9,147 nt of DNA from an uncultured Chlorobiota bacterium (GTDB lineage: Bacteria; Bacteroidota; Kapaibacteriia; OLB7), in assembly GCA_946481475.1 (NCBI GenBank), contig CAMLOB010000121.1:1-9147 (forward strand), written 5' to 3'. Under the pieces are notes generated by a model, which saw nothing but the letters and a program-made list of their open reading frames with translations, did no database searches and was not told the DNA's origin. Below are positions 6,483 to 9,147 of the stretch, piece after piece (the stretch's first letter is position 1; each line of letters begins with the position of its first letter). The translations under genes were made by a program, and so were the position numbers.

Positions 6483-8948
6483 CTATTGCAGAACGAGCTG
6501 CAGTATCTCCGTCCGTTCGCCGCAGCGAATCCGGACGAAGTAGATGCCGTCCGGATGGCCGGAGCCGTCCCACTCCAGCCGGAGCGATTCACTACGAACC
6601 GGTCCGCTGTGCAGCAGGGCCGTCTCTCTTCCAAGCGCGTCGACAATCGTCACGGTCGCCTCTGCGTTCCGGTTTGCCGGACTCAGTCCGGAGATCGTGA
6701 TGCCGGTCCGATCCCGGAACGGATTCGGCGTGGCCTGCAGGAGCGGTCCGGTTTCCCCGGCGACATAGTCATCGGTTCCGAGCACGAAGGGGAACCAGAC
6801 GGCGATGTTCACCGAAGGGACTTCTCCGGCGGTGGTGAAGTCGCCGGCGATCACCACTTTGTCGTCGTCTGCGGCCAGTCCTTTTACTGAGGGGAGATAA
6901 CCGCTGAGTCCGCCGCCGACCGGTGCCCAGCTTCCGCTCCACATCACGATGTAGCCGGCAGGGATTCCTCCGGCCAGAGTGAACTCTCCGCCGATATAGA
7001 TTCTCTCGTCAACCGCCTCGATGGCGTTGACGATCGTTGTGGTCACTCCTTCGGTCACACCGTCTTCCATCCCCTGCCAGGCGTTCCCGTTCCAGAACCC
7101 GATGTGGTCCAGTTGCTCTCCTCCGGCTTCGGTAAAGGTTCCGCCGATGTAGATGTTCCCGTCATCGCTCCGTGTGATGGCGTGAACCGATCCGTTCGTC
7201 CCCCCACCGATTGCGCTCCATGCATTGCCGGAAAGGGAGTAGAGAGCGAGGTTCGAGGCCGGGGTCGATCCGGCTGCGGTGAATGCTCCGCCGACCCACA
7301 GATCCCCGTCGACAAGTTCAAGTGCATGGACCGGACCGTTGACGCCCGAACCGAGAGCGGACCACGTGTTGCTCTGCTTGTCCCACCGGGCGACATTCAT
7401 GACTCCCGTGGTCCCGGCCTGCGTAAACTCGCCGCCGACGTAAACGAACCGTCCGTCACTCACGATGGTGTGGACCGTTCCATTGACTCCCGCTCCGAGT
7501 CCGCGCCAGAGTTTCGTGGTATGATTCCAGACGGCGATGTGGGGAGTGGCGGCCGAACCCGAGCCCGCCTGCATGAACTCCCCTCCGAAATAGATATCGT
7601 CCCCGTCGGCCGCCACGGCGTTGACCGGTCCGTCGGTTCCGTCCTCCAGAGGCTGCCACTGACCTCCGTCCCACCAGGCTGCGTGACGGGCGGCCGTCGA
7701 TCCGGCCGTGGTGAATGCTCCGCCGACGTAGAATCCGTTGCCGACCAGGGCAACTCCTCGCGACTCATCGTTCAATCCATGAGATTCAGCGGTGCGGAGC
7801 GGTCCCCATTGGTTGAAGTCCCACTCGGCGACGAATGGCGATTCGATACCGTCGGCATTCCGGAATTCTCCTCCAACACAGAGGCGTTCGTCGCAGGAGG
7901 CGATAGCGTAGACCGTCTGATCGACCCCTTCTTCCAGAGATATCCAGTTATTCCCTCTCCACAGGGCGATCCGGTTTGCATCCGTGTCTCCGGCCCGCGT
8001 GAACGCGCCGCCGACATACAGATCCTTCTCGCGCAGTTCCAGTGCGTAGACGATGTCGTTGGTCCCGGTTCCGAGCGAACTCCAGTTCCCGGTCACGCGA
8101 TTCAACGCCGCCACGTGCGGAGCGCTGACGCCTCCGGCTGTGGTGAACTCTCCCCCGGCGTAGACGGTGGTGTCCTCAACCGCCATTGTCCGGACCGTAC
8201 CGTTGACTCCTGTGCCGAATCGTTGCCACTGATTGGTCAGCAGGTTGTAGCGGACAATGTTGTTTGCGTCGATGTTCCCGGCTCGGGCGAATGTTCCGCC
8301 GATATAGAGCCAGTCACCCTGCAGTTCAAGATCGTAGATGGGGCCGTCGGTCCCGTTATCTATCGGGGTCCACTCCCGGGTGAAGGTATTCCAGCGTGCA
8401 AGGTTGCTTGCCTGTACTCCACCGGCCGAGGTGAATTCTCCGGCAATAAAGATTTCGCTGCCGAAGACGACCACGTCCCGGACAACCGGATCGGTCCCTC
8501 CGACTCCTCCGCCGACCGATACCCACTCGGTCCCGTTCCAGCGGGCCAGACCGTTGACTTCCGTGCCGTCGAACCTCGTGAACGCTCCGGCTGCGTAAAC
8601 GTCGCTGCCGTTGGTCACCACTGCGTGAACGATGCCGTCGGCCCCTTCCAGCAGACCCTCGCCGAGCACCGACCACGTTCCGCCGTCCCAGCGGGCTACG
8701 TAGTTGTTCGGTGAGGATTGAGGGCCGGAAAACTGTCCGCCGATATACATATCGCAATCTCCCGCCCCGATTGCGAAAACGGTGCCGGTGGCTCCATACC
8801 ATCCGAATCGCTGGTCCCAGCGTCCGACCTGTGCATACGTTGTACAGGTGGTAAGAACCACAAGAATTGTCGCAACAGTGGCGACGACTGTTCGCCGGGC
8901 GGCGGTCGTGAACAGTTCCGTAAAGAAGTTGTATACGAACATTGTCAT
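6483..8948 (-). CDS. Secreted 14-repeat beta-propeller-like protein with T9SS type A sorting domain (821 aa)
   Basis: The start is the ATG at 8948, 24 bp after an in-frame TAG; Met3 at 8942 is an alternative. The signal peptide has an unusually long n-region, with Arg-Arg at 18-19, a core TVVATVATILVVLTT, and cleavage Ala39|Gln40. The mature protein enters the repeats almost at once, with W44-D-Q-R-F-G, and lacks the linker of its paralogues. The invariant Phe of the 14 cores is at residues 73, 123, 172, 220, 268, 316, 362, 412, 458, 508, 556, 605, 656 and 704. Residues 739-821 are the sorting domain (ATPNPFRDRTG, TIVDALGRET, PDGIYFVRI). It is probably the first gene of the transcription unit, since a terminator-like hairpin lies 170 bp upstream. 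Expected to be exported by T9SS. No catalytic signature was seen, and the ligand is unknown. Confidence 0.95.
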   Translation of the reverse strand: MTMFVYNFFTELFTTAARRTVVATVATILVVLTTCTTYAQVGRWDQRFGWYGATGTVFAIGAGDCDMYIGGQFSGPQSSPNNYVARWDGGTWSVLGEGLLEGADGIVHAVVTNGSDVYAAGAFTRFDGTEVNGLARWNGTEWVSVGGGVGGTDPVVRDVVVFGSEIFIAGEFTSAGGVQASNLARWNTFTREWTPIDNGTDGPIYDLELQGDWLYIGGTFARAGNIDANNIVRYNLLTNQWQRFGTGVNGTVRTMAVEDTTVYAGGEFTTAGGVSAPHVAALNRVTGNWSSLGTGTNDIVYALELREKDLYVGGAFTRAGDTDANRIALWRGNNWISLEEGVDQTVYAIASCDERLCVGGEFRNADGIESPFVAEWDFNQWGPLRTAESHGLNDESRGVALVGNGFYVGGAFTTAGSTAARHAAWWDGGQWQPLEDGTDGPVNAVAADGDDIYFGGEFMQAGSGSAATPHIAVWNHTTKLWRGLGAGVNGTVHTIVSDGRFVYVGGEFTQAGTTGVMNVARWDKQSNTWSALGSGVNGPVHALELVDGDLWVGGAFTAAGSTPASNLALYSLSGNAWSAIGGGTNGSVHAITRSDDGNIYIGGTFTEAGGEQLDHIGFWNGNAWQGMEDGVTEGVTTTIVNAIEAVDERIYIGGEFTLAGGIPAGYIVMWSGSWAPVGGGLSGYLPSVKGLAADDDKVVIAGDFTTAGEVPSVNIAVWFPFVLGTDDYVAGETGPLLQATPNPFRDRTGITISGLSPANRNAEATVTIVDALGRETALLHSGPVRSESLRLEWDGSGHPDGIYFVRIRCGERTEILQLVLQ
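6795..8819 (-). repeat. Array of 14 propeller-type repeats in the 821 aa protein
   Basis: This is the DNA for residues 44-718. It is the most regular of the three arrays: core spacings are 50, 49, 48, 48, 48, 46, 50, 46, 50, 48, 49, 51 and 48 residues, averaging about 48.5 (about 146 nt). Each unit reads Y-(V/I)-G-G-x-F-T-x-A-G, then a W-containing strand, then L-G-x-G-V-N-G-x-V and a final hydrophobic strand. That is enough for a four-stranded blade. The connection between repeats 7 and 8 departs from the consensus. Confidence 0.92.
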
Positions 8949-9118
8949 GATTCGAGCGGGGAAAGTTCTCTATGTTTGCTTCCTTGTATCACTCTCTGTA
9001 TAACACCGGAGCGGGTGTCCGGATCACGTATAGGACTCTGCGGGTCGAGTTTCTGTTACGTTCTTTTGAAGTCGCGGTCAGTGATTGTCTGAATATCATC
9101 CCGATGGCCGTTATCTGC
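8949..9118. other. Leader and likely promoter region of the 821 aa gene
   Basis: This non-coding stretch lies between the terminator-like hairpin and the start of the 821 aa gene. Minus-strand TATAC-containing words at about 8998-9003 and 9029-9034 could be -10 elements, but no matching -35 box at the right distance is evident, and no TAnnTTTG box is seen. The purine-rich AAGGAAG lies about 30 bases upstream of the ATG, too far to act as a ribosome binding site for it. Confidence 0.35.
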
Positions 9119-9144
9119 AAAAGGGGGACATGTGTGGTTCCCCC
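9119..9144 (-). terminator. Probable intrinsic terminator of an upstream off-window gene
   Basis: On the minus strand, GGGGGAAC (9144-9137) pairs with GTCCCCC (9129-9123), giving seven base pairs with one bulged A and a 7-nt loop. TTTT (9122-9119) follows directly. G+C-rich stem plus T-run fits a Rho-independent terminator for a minus-strand gene lying to the right of the window. If so, the 821 aa gene begins a new transcript. The T-run is short, so strength is uncertain. Confidence 0.5.
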
Positions 9145-9147
9145 GAA

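Noticed and set aside
7104..8714. 536-codon open frame on the plus strand, and other long plus-strand frames (813-1904, 2103-3227, 5314-6321)
   Set aside because: They lie fully antisense to the repeat genes and echo the repeats as low-complexity text. This is expected when GC-rich repeats with biased third positions are read backwards.
1038..8819. DNA periodicity of about 146 nt that could suggest a CRISPR-like or satellite array
   Set aside because: The units are open reading frames with protein-level conservation and diverged third positions. There are no constant repeats with unique spacers.
8843..8854. Cys35 in the 821 aa signal peptide as a lipobox (VLTTC)
   Set aside because: Thr at -1 is a poor lipobox residue. 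The Ala39|Gln40 site matches the cleavage sites of the three paralogues.
8718..9092. 124-codon plus-strand frame running into the right-hand non-coding region
   Set aside because: Its first half is antisense to the 821 aa gene's signal peptide and first repeat. The rest shows no domain and overlaps the likely promoter region.

Overview
The window is GC-rich bacterial DNA. It is filled by a head-to-tail run of four related minus-strand genes encoding secreted repeat proteins. Three genes are complete (906, 934 and 821 codons). The fourth is cut by the left edge, leaving only its first 104 codons. Transcription runs right to left: 821 aa (6483-8948), 934 aa (3589-6393), 906 aa (735-3455), then the truncated gene (1-313). 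I see no RNA gene, CRISPR array, transposase or prophage gene.

Every gene begins with a signal peptide whose predicted cleavage is Ala|Gln. Each complete gene ends in an 80-83 residue domain of the type IX secretion system (T9SS) type A sorting class (Pro-Asn-Pro start, Ser/Asp-Gly-x-Tyr near the end). No start codon has a clear Shine-Dalgarno sequence. Together these traits point to the Bacteroidota/Chlorobi/Ignavibacteria-Kapabacteria (FCB) assemblage. The exact lineage is inference.

Between signal peptide and sorting domain, each complete protein is almost wholly a beta-propeller-like repeat array. The repeat core is (V/I/L)-Y-(V/I)-G-G-x-F-(T/D)-x-A-G, followed by N-I-A-R-W-x-G, W-x-x-L-G-x-G and V-x-A-I/V. 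I count exactly 14 copies in each of the three complete proteins, although sequence, spacing and N-terminal regions have diverged. The constant 14 suggests two seven-bladed propellers, or a larger closed ring, per protein. A half-repeat, W-D-x-x-F-G, opens each array and could close the ring.

Layout from the right: a probable intrinsic terminator of an off-window gene (9119-9144), a 199 bp leader, the 821 aa gene, an 89 bp gap, the 934 aa gene, a 133 bp gap, the 906 aa gene, a 421 bp gap with several inverted repeats, and the truncated gene. The first three genes could be one transcription unit. The long last gap suggests separate control of the fourth. The proteins are most likely exported through T9SS and released or displayed at the cell surface. 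Their ligand or substrate cannot be told from the sequence.
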